A stretch of 64,000 nt of DNA from Helianthus annuus (Eukaryota > Streptophyta > Magnoliopsida > Asterales > Asteraceae), in contig NC_035445.2 in the NCBI RefSeq assembly GCF_002127325.2, forward strand, positions 83,964,239-84,028,238, read 5' to 3'. The notes under the pieces are model-generated. The model was given only the letters and a program-made list of their open reading frames with translations, was not told where the DNA came from and did no database searches. Shown in pieces: positions 15,966-27,048 of the stretch. The stretch's first letter is position 1. Each line of letters opens with the position of its first letter. A program made the translations under genes and the position numbers.

Positions 15966-16005
15966 GCTTACGGACCGTATGCCTGATCCCTTACGGTCCG
16001 TAAGC
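15966..16005. repeat. Perfect 14-bp hairpin in LTR of D
   Basis: Arms GCTTACGGACCGTA (15966-15979) and TACGGTCCGTAAGC (15992-16005) with a 12-base loop. It resembles the GC-rich palindromes in the other LTRs of this window. Confidence 0.85.
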
Positions 16006-16266
16006 TAAGCAGTCTAATTATAGGCTGCCTAGGCTCGGGACTAGCTTGGGTGAATCAAAACATTTGGCCAATCAGCTTTAAACAACGATTTTAATAGATA
16101 ATTATTCAAATAGGTTTTGCCCCCCTTGAGTTTTAGGGGCCCTGATCCTAATTCCGATTGTTCTGAAAATTTTAGGGCTAATGCAGAATTATTTGGGTGT
16201 CTCAATTAGGGTTTTCTTATTGACTAATTATCGTCCTAATTATTGATTTTAGTGACAGTTGTTACA

Positions 16267-17923
16267 CGTATTCAGCCTCGTTATTGGTGGTCTGAAAATT
16301 AAAACCGAGAGCATATGTGAATTCTAGCCCTTCAGGGTTGATTAGAACTAAACCAGCTCCTGACCCTTCAACGCTTGAAGCCCCATCAGTGAATAATTTC
16401 CAGGCTTCAGGGTTGGAGGGTTCAGCGGTTGTGGTGTTTACTTCGTCAATTGTTTGGCTTGGGACTTCAACCAGGAAGTCAGCCAGAACCTGAGCTTTAA
16501 TGGCTTTTCGTGGGACATAGGTGATGTTATGTTCACCTAGTTCCACTGCCCATTTTGCTAGCCTTCCCGAGTTCTCAGGTTTTTCAAGCACATTCTTGAC
16601 AGGTTGATCAGTGACAACTTGTATAGGATGTGCTTGGAAGTATCTCCTAAGCCTTCTACCTGTTTGAACCAGAGCTAGGGCAAGTTTTTCGAGGGGAGGG
16701 TATTTGGTTTCAGCTAATTTTAGAGTTTTGCTGAAAAAATAAACGGGTACCTGAGCCTTGTCACTTTCAATGGTGAGAACTGCACTGATGGCTTCGTCGG
16801 CAATTGAAAGGTACACCGATATTACCTCCCCAGTTTCTGGTGCTGCAATATCTGGTAGGGAAGCTAAGTGCTGCTTCATTTGATTGAAAGCTTCTTCAGC
16901 TTCATCGGTTCATTTGAAATCCTTCTTGTCTGATCAGTTCTTGAGCGTTTTGTAGAAGGGTAGAGATCTTTCGGCCAATTTTGAGGTAAAACGCTTCAAG
17001 GCTGCAAGCTTCCCATTTAAGCTTTCAACCTCCTTCTTGGTTCTTGGTGGTTTAGCTTCGAGGACGGCTTTTATTTTGTTAGGGTTGGCCATGATGCTTT
17101 GCTTTCCGACGATGTGACCCAAGAATTTTCCTTCCTCGAATCCGAACGAGCATTTCTCCGGATTGAGCTTCATGTTGACCTTTCTGAGGTTCTTGAAAGT
17201 TTCTTGAATATCGTCAAACATTTGGTGTTCCGTTTTGCTTTTAATCACCAAGTCATCAACGTACGCCTCCATGTTTTTGCCAATTTGGTTTTCGAAGGCC
17301 TTGTCAACGAGTCGCTGATAGGTGGCACCTGCATTTTTGAGGCCAAAAGGCATCTTTTGATAACAAAAGATACCTTTGTCCGTGTGAAAAGCTGTCTTTT
17401 CTTCATCCTCCTTCTTCATGAGGATTTGGTGATAACCTTTGTATGCATCAAGAAAGCATTTAAACGAATATCCTGTGAGGGAATCGACTTTGAGATCGAT
17501 TTCCGGCAGTGGGTAACAATCTTTGGGACAAGCTTTGTTAAGATCTTTAAAATCTATGCACATTCTCCAAGAGTTGTCGGGTTTCTTGACCATGACCGGG
17601 TTTGCAACCCATGATTGGTACTTGACTTCTCGGAGAAAGCCGGCCGACACGAGTTTTTCAACCTCTTGGCAAGCTGCCAGGCTTCTTTCGGGTGCCAGGC
17701 TTCTTTTCTTTTGGACCACCGGTTTGACATCCGGTGGTATTCTTAACTCGTGTTCAGCAATGTTCCGGGGGATCCCAGTCATGTCTTCAGGACACCAAGC
17801 GAATACATCACTGTGATGTTTTAGCAGCTTTTCAAGGTATGAAAGGGTCTCCTGGGAAAGGTTTGGGTTGACCCTTATTCGTTGCTCAGGGTATTTAGAG
17901 TTTATGACCAACCCTTGCCTGTC
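16267..17923 (-). pseudogene. Element C pol fragment: RT, RNase H, start of second RNase H
   Basis: RT carries FLDAYKGYHQ (D155 counted from 17911) and YVDD (217-220). RNase H follows, then FTDGASS and NNEAEY of the archaeal-type RNase H, where element D cuts the frame. TGA codons at 16934-16936 and 16910-16912 interrupt it without any frameshift; the second replaces an expected Trp (TGG to TGA). Once reverse transcriptase, now inactive. Confidence 0.85.
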
Positions 17924-20233
17924 TTATTCATTGTTTGAGCTTTCACCCTCAATCATGTAAGCTTCCTGCGAGGGTTGAAGGGTTGCTATCCCTCTTTCAG
18001 TGGGGAATTTGACTGTGCCATGGCCAACAGACACTGCCATGTAAAATGCACATTGTCCGGGCCTCCCTATGATTACGTCATAACTTGAGGGGATGTTGAT
18101 AACCACAAAGGTTAATGATCGGGTTCTCTCTTTCGATCCTTCGCTGAAACGAACATCAAGGGTTAGCTGCCCCAGAGGCTTGAGGGTTATATCGGTGATA
18201 CCTTTTATGGAGGTTCCGGAAGGTTGAAGCCTTGAACGTTCTTCATTGCTTAAACGGTTGAAGAACTTTTCGAACATGATTTCAGTGGCTGCCCCAGTAT
18301 CTATGTATGCTTTACATGTTTGTAGTGTTCCCACGGTGGCTTCTACCACAAGGGGACTGGGAAGTGGATCCTTCCTCGTTGGGGGGAAGCAGACACACTG
18401 AAGCTCCCAGGCTTCCAACCGCTGCTTCTTGTGAGGAACCTTTTCATCAGAGTATACCATATTGACTTCCTTTCCCTTGCCTTCAGCCATCTTGTCTCGA
18501 ACTCCTTTTACCAAATGGGCGAGTTCTCTTGACTTAACAGCCTCTTCAATTCTCTTTTTGAGTTGGAAGCAATCGTTGGTGTGATGTCCCTTTTCTTCAT
18601 GGAACTCACAGAACTGCGTGGAGTTCTCATTTTTTCTGCTTTTGGGGAGAGGCCTGGGAGGTCTAAAGTTTTGTTTGACTTCTTCTGTTGCCAGGATTTC
18701 TTGAGGGGTTTTGGTGAGGGGAGTGAAACTCATGCCTTTGTCTCTGCTTGAAGGGTTCCGACCTTCAGCCCTTCGAGAGTCTGAACCCTTTGGGCGCCTG
18801 TCATAGGAGTTGAAGTTTCCCCTCTTTCTGGCTGGACTATTGCTTCGCCAGCCAGACCCTCTTTTCCTTTGTTCCTTGATGTCTACAGCTTCCTCTCCCC
18901 GAATGTGGGCTTCGGCCCTTTCAAGGGCTTCTTCCAAGGTTTTGGGCAGAGATTTGTTGAAATCTCGTGTGAGGTATTTAGAGGTTATGGCATTCATAAA
19001 GCCAGCCACTCTCATTTTCTCGTTAGCCCCTACATAGGTCAGACCTTCCTTCTTGTATCGTTCAATGAATGCTCGAAGACTTTCATCATCACGTTGTTTT
19101 ATCTGGAAGATTACTGTTGCGTCCTTGACATATCGCCTTTGTTGGGAGAAGTTTGCCAGAAAACCCCTGCTGAGATCGTCAAAGCTTCGAATGCTTTGAG
19201 CAGGTAGGTCGTTGAACCAGATTCTGGCGGATCCAACAAGAGTCTGCATGAACATTAGGCAACATTCAGCATTTGACCATTTTTCTATTCGAGCAGCACC
19301 AGTGAAGATCTGGAGGTGGTCCTCGGGATCTTCAGTCCCATCATACATTCTGATGTGGGTTGGCATCTTGATTTTTGATTGAAAATCATAATCGGCTATC
19401 TGCATTGAGAAGCATGAAAGGTTGCTTGGCTTATAGGGTTTAGCCAAGTCCTCTTCAGGCCTTGTATCCACATTGTTACTATTGCCATGATTCCCCTGAG
19501 TGGCTAGCACTTGATTAATGAAGTGTTGCCACAGGAAGTTGGCCATCATCTGGGTCATCATATTGGGCATGAGGTGGAGGCCTTGAAGGCTTCCTGGACC
19601 AACTGAGCAGTTTATTGCAAGAGGGGTGCTAGTAACAGCACTTCGTGCTAAAGGGAGCACGGACAGAGCCTGCTCCCATTTGGTTGTTACAGAAGCTGGA
19701 TAGCTTGTCACTGGGGACTGTAGGAGCTGGTCAAGTGTTAGCTCATGTCCCAGAGGAGCACCACTAGTAATTGGTTGGGAAGAGAGGATAGGATGTACCG
19801 TAGGATTTGTCATAGTTGATAGATAAGGGTGAGGGTTTGAAGGGTTGCTGGGACCAGCCTCACTTCTTGTGGTAAAAGGTGGTAGGGGTGGTCCGGGAGA
19901 CAGTGTTGGCTCAGGTTCGTCATAATCTAAACGAATCCTTATGCCCTTTTCCCTTTCTTTACTCACATGTTGGTTAAGAAGTGACCTTAACTCGAGGAAA
20001 TTATTAGCGACCCCCTCGGGGGTAAGTTCAACACGCGCCGGGGTGTCAGATACACCGACATTTGGGAATGGAGCCCCGGATCTGGATGGGGTTGGTGTGT
20101 TGAAGGTAAGGAACTCGGGTGTGCTCCCCGGAGTCGAGAAAGGTGTTGTTATAGTCGTATGAGCTTGGCCACCACCCGGGGCGGAAGTGTTAGGGATCTG
20201 GTTCACTTCTCCCGGAGATCCACTTTCTGACAT
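17924..20233 (-). CDS. Element C gag and aspartic protease
   Basis: 769 codons from an ATG at 20233. The N-terminal third is Pro/Ser/Thr-rich and probably disordered. Then come a gag capsid-like domain, a basic Arg/Gly segment, one zinc knuckle CEFHEEKGHHTNDC and the protease site YIDTGAATEI. The stop TAA at 17924-17926 lies in frame with pol (20233 minus 17911 is 774 codons). Its context GAA TAA GAC is not a known leaky one, so it is either a native terminator or a CAA-to-TAA mutation. ATG follows a short leader after the primer site. Confidence 0.85.
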   Translation of the reverse strand: MSESGSPGEVNQIPNTSAPGGGQAHTTITTPFSTPGSTPEFLTFNTPTPSRSGAPFPNVGVSDTPARVELTPEGVANNFLELRSLLNQHVSKEREKGIRIRLDYDEPEPTLSPGPPLPPFTTRSEAGPSNPSNPHPYLSTMTNPTVHPILSSQPITSGAPLGHELTLDQLLQSPVTSYPASVTTKWEQALSVLPLARSAVTSTPLAINCSVGPGSLQGLHLMPNMMTQMMANFLWQHFINQVLATQGNHGNSNNVDTRPEEDLAKPYKPSNLSCFSMQIADYDFQSKIKMPTHIRMYDGTEDPEDHLQIFTGAARIEKWSNAECCLMFMQTLVGSARIWFNDLPAQSIRSFDDLSRGFLANFSQQRRYVKDATVIFQIKQRDDESLRAFIERYKKEGLTYVGANEKMRVAGFMNAITSKYLTRDFNKSLPKTLEEALERAEAHIRGEEAVDIKEQRKRGSGWRSNSPARKRGNFNSYDRRPKGSDSRRAEGRNPSSRDKGMSFTPLTKTPQEILATEEVKQNFRPPRPLPKSRKNENSTQFCEFHEEKGHHTNDCFQLKKRIEEAVKSRELAHLVKGVRDKMAEGKGKEVNMVYSDEKVPHKKQRLEAWELQCVCFPPTRKDPLPSPLVVEATVGTLQTCKAYIDTGAATEIMFEKFFNRLSNEERSRLQPSGTSIKGITDITLKPLGQLTLDVRFSEGSKERTRSLTFVVINIPSSYDVIIGRPGQCAFYMAVSVGHGTVKFPTERGIATLQPSQEAYMIEGESSNNE

Positions 20234-20294
20234 GGTGACTTTGAGTGAAGAGAGCTACACTACTAAGTCTTTTTTGAGAAGAAATAGCGGCGTA

Positions 20295-20313
20295 GCCCCA
20301 CGGTGGGCGCCAA
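20295..20313 (-). promoter_or_regulatory. Primer binding site of element C
   Basis: The minus strand reads TTGGCGCCCACCGTGGGGC five bases after the LTR end. TGGCGCC-type sites are usual in Tat/Athila elements. Confidence 0.65.
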
Positions 20314-20318
20314 CTTGT

Positions 20319-20932
20319 TGATGCAACAAACACGAGACCAAAGATGGTAGCTGAGTCGGTTAGGCAAAAAGGTTGAAGGGTTCAACCTTGCCTAACGCAG
20401 GTCGCGGGGTCCCCCCACGTTTGCAAAACGTGGAAGGAGGTTCACTAGTATGTAATTGTTGTTTGCTGAGAGTTCTTTCTCCGAGACGTGCTCGAATCCA
20501 GAAGTGAAAGCAAACAGAATGTGTGTGGTGGATGTGATAAGAAGTAACTTGAGAGTGAGCAAGTACTCCACGAATGACCAGAAATGAGGGAATCTCAACT
20601 GATCGAAGAATGTCTTTTAGGGTGAATGAGTTGTCTTCTTATAGGGGAAGACATCTCCTCAAATGGTATGTACAAGACTAGTAGAACCTGTTTGCAGTGG
20701 AGGGTTTCCCCTTTTGGGGTTGAAGGGTTTTGTCCCCTGGATAATAGCATGTATTGTTCAGACCTGTTTTGCTTTTGCGAGCGTGGGTTGGTGAAGTGAG
20801 CTCGGATGTGATTGATTACTGTCCCCTCCTCGCTTTTCCCATTTCACAGCTTTTCAACCATTGAACCGTTTAACCCTTTAAGCACTTGCATGTTTAGTCA
20901 CTTTATTTAGTCTTGGGCTACCCCCGTCATCA
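20319..20932 (-). repeat. 5' LTR of element C
   Basis: 614 bp with plus-strand termini TGATGCAAC...CCCGTCATCA, a matching TGATG/CATCA inverted pair. The minus strand has CCCTATAAGAAG, a TATA-like box, near 20637-20645. ATACC (20933-20937) would be the target duplication. Confidence 0.75.
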
Positions 20933-20937
20933 ATACC

Positions 20938-21513
20938 AAAATCAAAATCAAGTTTTATTAATCATCTCACATATTTCTTTAACCGTGGTGCTCAAGAAAT
21001 CGCAAGAATTAAAGGATTCCACTCATAGTATCAAATATATATGTGTGTGTGTATGTATATATATATATGTATATGTGTGTGTGTGTGTATGCATGTACCA
21101 ACTTTAGAAATCAAGCGTTCCTTGAAGAACAAGTCCACATACCTTCACTCTTAGATGCTTAGAACTACTGATATGCGTTAAAAATCCTCATTAATCATCC
21201 ATGCATCCAATATCTTCCATCAATTTCATCTGGTTTAGGTTTTGGGAACTAGAAGTCGCAAGGCAAGAGTTGTCGACCTCCTGCTCGTTTTTTCCCCACC
21301 ATTTCGACTACCAGGTCAAAATAATCACCCCCTTTTAAGGCACATGTTTAGTCCCTCAGTTTCTAATTCAACTTTGAGAGTGGAAATTAATCACATTATT
21401 CGTAATGGCAACTCTAGTCCTCTAAAATTAAGCTTTGGTAAAACAATCTTATTTGTTTTAGACGTTTAACGATTTAAGCGCATCAAATTTTGAAACTAAC
21501 CACATTAGATGTA
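20938..21513. other. Intergenic DNA with a TG/TA microsatellite
   Basis: No gene seen. A microsatellite of TGTGTG and TATATA runs occupies about 21036-21092. Confidence 0.6.
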
Positions 21514-21523
21514 TAATAATGAT

Positions 21524-23088
21524 GGGTTGAGATCCTGTACAAACAATGCTAACCGTAAGAACCATAAGAACAGATCTGAGCCATTGATAGTTTAAATTAA
21601 GGGTTGATATTGATTACAAATAAAACCCTAATAATTAATAATTAATACTATCAAGTTAGGGTATTTTAGTCATTTAGTCATTTCCTATAAAATACTAATT
21701 CCACCAAGTTTTTTAAACTAAAATAACTTTTATATATTTCATTAATTTTGGAAAAAATTATACCATAAAATCAAGTATTTTTTTTATCTTTAATATGAGT
21801 ACCATATTGATATACTTTTTTTTATTTATAAAAATGACTTTTTAAAAAGTTACAAAAACATGTTTTATAATTGTGCTAGTTACGTAGTTGGAATGTGCTA
21901 ATATGAAAATGTATTGTGTTAATTTTAAATCTATACGTATGCTCTTATTTTATTATGTAATTCTTATGTGTTGTTATTTTTTTTCCTTTTGTGTTGTTAT
22001 TGGGAGCATATTTATAAATAAATTTGTTTTCTACTAGTTATGTAATAGTATGTGTTATTTACAAAATTAAAACAAAAATATGAAATTGTGCTAGTATGTA
22101 ACAGTATGTGTTGTTTATAAAATTAAAAAAAAATGAAATTGTGCTAATTATGTAATAATTATGAAATTGTGCTAGTATGTGTTTATAAAATTAAAAATAA
22201 AAAAATTGTGCTAGTATGTAACAGTATGTGTTGTTTATAAAATAAAAAAATGAAATTGTGCTAGTATAGAACAATATGTGTTGTTTATAAAATTAAAAAA
22301 AATGAAATTGTGCTAGTTATGTAATAGTATCTGTTGTTATTTTTTTTTTCCTTTTATGTTGTTATCGGGAGCCTATTTAGAAATAAATTCGTTGGAATGT
22401 CGTATTTTTATTGTGCTAATGTTGTTTTGTTGGTGTTACAGTCGGATGCCCAGACGGTGGTGTTAAGAGAGTGCTAATGTCGTTATTTGATTGTGCTAAT
22501 GTCGTTTTTGATTGTGCTAATATTGTTATTTGATTGTGCTAATGTCGTTTTTTGATTGTGCTAATGTCGTTATTTGATTGTGCTAATGTCGTTATTTGAT
22601 TGTGCTAATGTCGTTTTTTGATTGTGCTAATGTCGTTGATAATGGAAGTTCCTTTTTTGATTGAAACGAGAATGATGATAATGTGGATGGTCTTACGTTA
22701 TGCTAATGTCGTTTTTTGATTGTGCTAAGGTCGTTGATAATGGAAGTTCCTTTTTTTTATTGAAACGGGAGTGCTAATAATGGAAGTTCCTTTTTTGATT
22801 GTTCTAATGTCGTTTATGTGGGTGTGCTTATGTTTTTTTTTTTTTTTTTTTTTTGTGGTTCCTGAAGGTTTGTTTATCTGAATATGTTACAAAATTTCAA
22901 ATTTTGGTTTGAATTAATATGCATGGATTTAGGGATATTTTGATAATTAATTTTAATTAATTATAAATAAATAGGGTCAAAATGTCTAAATTACCCCTAA
23001 ACTAATTTTTAATTGAATAACACTTGTCATTTATGTATTGGTTCTTATGGTTCTTATAAAAACAAGAGTTTGTATTTGATCCCATGCC
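21524..23088. mobile_element. Mutator-like non-autonomous TIR element
   Basis: Termini GGGTTGAGATC...TACAAAC and its inverse (reverse complement GGCATGGGATC...TACAAAC). GTAAGAACCATAAGAAC is also repeated inverted further in. It is flanked by an identical 10-bp TAATAATGAT (21514-21523 and 23089-23098), the length expected for Mutator-like elements. The interior (1565 bp in all) is non-coding and largely tandem repeats. Confidence 0.75.
22040..22640. repeat. Two internal tandem arrays sharing ATTGTGCTA
   Basis: At about 22050-22330 a unit of about 50 bp (GAAATTGTGCTAGTATGTAAC plus an A-rich tail) recurs five to six times. At about 22470-22640 a 21-22 bp unit TTGATTGTGCTAATGTCGTTA recurs about eight times. 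Scattered copies continue to 22810. Confidence 0.85.
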
Positions 23089-23098
23089 TAATAATGAT

Positions 23099-23819
23099 AA
23101 ACTCGTCTAGAGTATAATGTAATCATGTGTTTTTATTATTGAAATAAAATCCGTCACATCTTATAAATCCATGTATGTCGTTAACTAATATGACATTTAA
23201 TTTTAATATTTTGATTCGGTTTGTCCCACCTTAGTCAAATATGACGTGGCAACAGATCACATGTTGATTGACTTTCGGGATGTTACAAATAGATACATCG
23301 ATTTTTATGACGTATGTCTACTAAAAAGATTTACTTGTAAAAATAATTCTTAAATCCAAATTTCTACATGTTTAACTCTTATAAAGTTTTAAAACTAAAG
23401 GGTAGCTTTCGTCACATACTTATCTTTTTCGACAACAAAACTTATATTGGTATGACACTAGTTAATCGCGGTGTTTATATTTGTGATTAAAATCAATCTA
23501 GGTTAAGCTAGCTTTGTTCGTATGCATACTGGTTTTGGTTATGTATTTAAGTTTCAGGTAGGTACCAGTGTCATTAGATGACTAGAGTCTAGAGAAGGGA
23601 CAAGATGATGTAACTTTTTAGTTAATTTCTAACAAATTAAATCATTAAACATGCAATAAAAGTTTAGGAACACGTCTAAAAGATGAAAGTTAAGTGAAAA
23701 AGTTGATGACCTTTTTATTTAAGTCGACAATTTAACAGGACTTGTTATGAGTTTCAAACAATGTTAATGATTTAACATATAAAACATAATGATTTATTCG
23801 TTTTTGCGGTTTATGGGAG
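23099..23819. other. AT-rich intergenic DNA
   Basis: No gene, repeat boundary or RNA recognised. Confidence 0.5.
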
Positions 23820-23827
23820 GAATGTAC

Positions 23828-24205
23828 CAGAGGTGTACAAATCGGTTAATCGGTTTCTAAAAAACCGGTTAAAAAAAAAAACCGGTTTTTTTCACCCAAA
23901 ATAAAAACCGGTTTTTTTAATAACTGGTTCGGTTAATAACCGGTTTTTGAGGTCCAAAACAATAACCGGTATAACCGGTTGGGACCGGTTTTTAACCGGT
24001 TTTTTCCGGTTTTAACCGGTTTTTTAATAACCGGTTCGGTTAATAACCGGTTTTTGAAATCAAAAAGAGTAACCGGTATAAAAACCGGCGGTTAAAAAAA
24101 ACCGGTTAAAAAAAAACGGTTATAAAAAAAACCGGTTAAAAAAAAAACCAGTTTCGGTTTTTTTTCCGGTTTCGATTCTAAAACCAGTTTTTTTGTACAC
24201 CTCTA
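23828..24205. mobile_element. hAT-like MITE with ACCGGTT repeats
   Basis: Termini CAGAGGTGTACAAA and TTTGTACACCTCTA, flanked by an 8-bp duplication GAATGTAC (23820-23827, 24206-24213). The interior is low-complexity AACCGGTT alternating with A and T runs. Confidence 0.85.
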
Positions 24206-24432
24206 GAATGTACAACCAAAACAGCATTAAGTACAAGTGGATGGGTGGTGATTTATTGTGTATTTGTGTTGTCATTTGATGTCGATGGCCGACACTAGAA
24301 TGGTTCAAGTTCAACCCTCTTTCCCAAAACATACGTCACCTTGGATACCCCAAACGAGAAAACTAAATTCACTCATTTTTGTTTATTTTAATTCACGTAT
24401 TTTATTTATACTTTTGTTTTTAATTACTATAA

Positions 24433-24464
24433 CTAGTTATTTTCCGCCCGCGCGTTGTGGCGGG
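24433..24464 (-). mobile_element. Possible Helitron 3' end
   Basis: The minus strand reads a hairpin CCCGC...GCGGG, then AAAATAA and CTAG before T, the pattern of Helitron 3' termini. A possible 5' end (TCCTATTATTATATATTAGG, minus) lies near 24600, but the base before it is G and not A, so the full element is unproven. Confidence 0.35.
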
Positions 24465-24673
24465 ACCCAATGACTACAAAAGACGTGTCAGCAACAGCAA
24501 ACAGATACCGAATATTAAAACGTAAATAAAATGACATGGTAAGGATAGTCACTCCGTCATAAAAAAACGATTTTAAATAACCTAATATATAATAATAGGA
24601 CTCACACGTCCTACACGTTGGAAATTCGGTTGTTTTCAGTTCAGTTATTACGGTGCTAACACGTTAAAATATG

Positions 24674-24952
24674 GATGAGCTCGGTACCGGTAACGACAGT
24701 GAAAGTACCGATCCAGAAAATCATCGAAATTAGGTACCGACATCGAAAATGCTCGGTACAATACGGTATGGTATTTGAAGGTAAAAATCAATAAATACAG
24801 GCATGGTGCTAGACCGGTGTCGAACCGAAAGTAACGATTCTGAAAACGCTAAAAGGTGGGTACCAAATTGGTACCGAAATTGATTTGGTATAGTAAATTT
24901 AGTACCGATACGATACCGGTTCGTTTACAGGATTTGATACGATTTGCTCATC
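24674..24952. mobile_element. GGTACC-rich MITE, copy 1
   Basis: Bounded by GATGAGC and its inverse GCTCATC. The interior is rich in GGTACCG and GTACCGAAA. Related to 25144-25449 and 35148-35361. A target duplication is not clear. Confidence 0.55.
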
Positions 24953-25143
24953 AATATTCTACATATCCAAGTTAATTTTACATGCTACAATTCATTCATT
25001 ACAGAAAAAGACAAAAAAGAAAGCAAAATAAGTTGTTGTGTATATAAAACCCCATTCAAACGAAATACAGTTTACTTACTGTGTGTATGAAAAGTAATCT
25101 AAACGGTGCAATTACTTGCATTGCTGCGTTGCTACAGGATTTA

Positions 25144-25449
25144 ATGAGCTCGTTACCAACCGGTACCGAAAATACTGGTACCGAAATCCCCAAAAGTGGG
25201 TACCGGTACAGAATATACCTAGTATGGCACGGTTCGGTACCGGTCGGTATTGGTACGGCACCGGTATTTGAGGGTAAAAACCTACCGCTATCGAATATAC
25301 CTAGTATGGCATGGTTCGGTACCGATCGGTATTGGTACGACACAGGTATTTGAGGGTAAAAACCAGTGAATACCTGTGCGGAACCGGTACCAAAAAAACA
25401 CCGGTTTGGTAAATTTGAGACCGTACCTATACCTGATACCATTTGCTCT
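25144..25449. mobile_element. GGTACC-rich MITE, copy 2
   Basis: Begins ATGAGCTCGTTACC and ends CCATTTGCTC. The interior repeats GTACCGGT and a 75-base segment twice (near 25190-25345). Same family as 24674-24952. Confidence 0.5.
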
Positions 25450-25681
25450 CTCTTAATCATATTGCTAATTTTAAATAATTCTAATCCAATTCTAATTTTA
25501 ATTTAAATAATAAATCCACTGTTCATTCTGTTTCTTTTTTATCATATAGTAATTGGCTTAATCAAATAAATACGAATATTAATGATTATTAGGTACTCAT
25601 AGATAGGAAAAATTATAGATGATTTGTATATCATTAAAGTTATAAGGAAATTAATTTCAATGAATGTTTCAAAGAATCTTA

Positions 25682-25994
25682 GGGACTGTTTGTTTACCTC
25701 TTAATGAGGCTCTTAATGGTTCAGACCTCTTACTGGTTTAGCACTTAATGGTTCAAACTGTTTGTTTCACGAGCAGATGTCTGAATGGTTCAGACATTTG
25801 GCTCTGAATGGTTAAGATTTATAAGAGTCTGAATGGTTAAGACCTCTAATCTGAATTGGTCAGACATTTGTCTCTGAATAGTTAAGCATTATACATGCTC
25901 TTAATGGTTCAGACCTCTTACTGGTTCAGCACTTAATGGTTCAGACATCTTACTGGTTAAGCACTTAACCATTCAGATGTTGCCAAACAGCCCC
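25682..25994. mobile_element. PIF/Harbinger-type MITE
   Basis: Termini GGGACTGTTTG and CAAACAGCCCC flanked by TTA (25679-25681, 25995-25997), the 3-bp duplication of PIF/Harbinger. The interior has about eight copies of CTTAATGGTTCAGAC-like units. Confidence 0.75.
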
Positions 25995-26103
25995 TTAGAC
26001 TTGATGGATGGGGGGGGGGAAGGGAGGGTGCCACCCCAACCACCCAGTCCTCCTATCAAATGAGCGTTGCCCCTCGTTTTCACCCTTTGCCATTGCTCCC
26101 TTG

Positions 26104-26584
26104 CAGGGCCGTCTCCGAAAATCACCAATAAAATTTTGGTCGTGTGCGAGATAAAAAAAAATTGGGCTCTATTCGCTAATTTTCATGTATTATAAACTCA
26201 TCAATTATTCAATCACTAAAATTTATGTAAAGTAATTTAAATAATTATTTTTAGTTAAGTTTAGGTAGTAGTTTATTAACTAAATGGAAAGATGTAGTTG
26301 ACAAAGTTAGGCATTAAATGTCATATGCAACTAACAAAAAAACAAAAAACAAAAAAAAAAATGAAGCTAAAATAGAGAATTTAGAGGCGTTGGGATTAGA
26401 ACACGTGTATCCTTGTTGTTTAAATCACCACAGCAAGAGCTTGTTTCTGTTATCTATTGATTCAGTGCGTATATATTATAGCTTATATAACGTAAATTTT
26501 ATACAAAATTAAAAATATTTTAACCCCCGGAGGGTTTGAGCCCTGTATCGTCGCCCACCCCGCATCCCCTCCGGGCCGGCCTTG
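26104..26584. mobile_element. hAT-like MITE
   Basis: Termini CAGGGCCGTC and GGGCCGGCCTTG, close to the canonical CAGGGCCGG ends, flanked by an 8-bp duplication CTCCCTTG (26096-26103, 26585-26592). The interior is AT-rich and non-coding. Confidence 0.8.
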
Positions 26585-26592
26585 CTCCCTTG

Positions 26593-27048
26593 TCTTTCGT
26601 CATCCCTTTCCTTTTTTGATGTGGAAGGCAAAGCCCTTGAGGTCTACGTGACAGAGTTTTTGCCCCTTCCTTGAGGTCTACGTGACATGGTTTGCCACTT
26701 GTTCATGTCCACCACTTCTTATAGTCTTATCACCTCTTTTGCTTATGTATAAGTTTTAGTTATATCTATCATACATGTGCTATTATAAAGAGATAATATT
26801 CATGAATAGCATTGCTTTTTTCAACCATAATGAGGTCAATGCATGCATTAAAATGGTTTATATGTCACCTACAAACTTACGTGATAAAGAAAACTAAATT
26901 AAAAATTTTACGATAATCAAAAAGCAATGATTCGATAAGGTATTTTTACAATTTAACCACATTCCGGTTTGTATTTTATCGGACTTGATACACAAAGAAA
27001 ATGAATTAAAACCATGTAATGTAACTATAAAAAAGATTTAAGAAAAAA
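26593..27048. other. Intergenic DNA
   Basis: A direct repeat CCTTGAGGTCTACGTGACA occurs twice (about 26635 and 26671). Otherwise no gene or element seen. Confidence 0.4.

Larger units (their letters stand above)
15734..16266 (-). mobile_element. Element D: LTR fragment inserted in element C
   Basis: The minus strand begins TGTAACAACTGTCAC at 16266, exactly where the second RNase H frame of element C breaks off. The LTR is cut at 15734 by element A and presumably continues beyond A outside the window. A TATA box (15942-15949, minus) and a perfect 14-bp hairpin (15966-16005) are present. The 5-bp flank CGTAT (16267-16271) is the candidate target duplication. Confidence 0.65.
16267..20932 (-). 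mobile_element. Element C: Tat-type Ty3/gypsy retrotransposon, 3' part outside window
   Basis: The 5' LTR (20319-20932) is at the right, then a primer site, gag-protease and pol, cut by element D inside the second RNase H. Integrase and 3' LTR should lie beyond the left window edge. At least three in-frame stops show it is decayed. Confidence 0.8.

Noticed and set aside
17099..17816. Plus-strand frames of 97-171 codons
   Set aside because: They are antisense shadows of the RT of element C.
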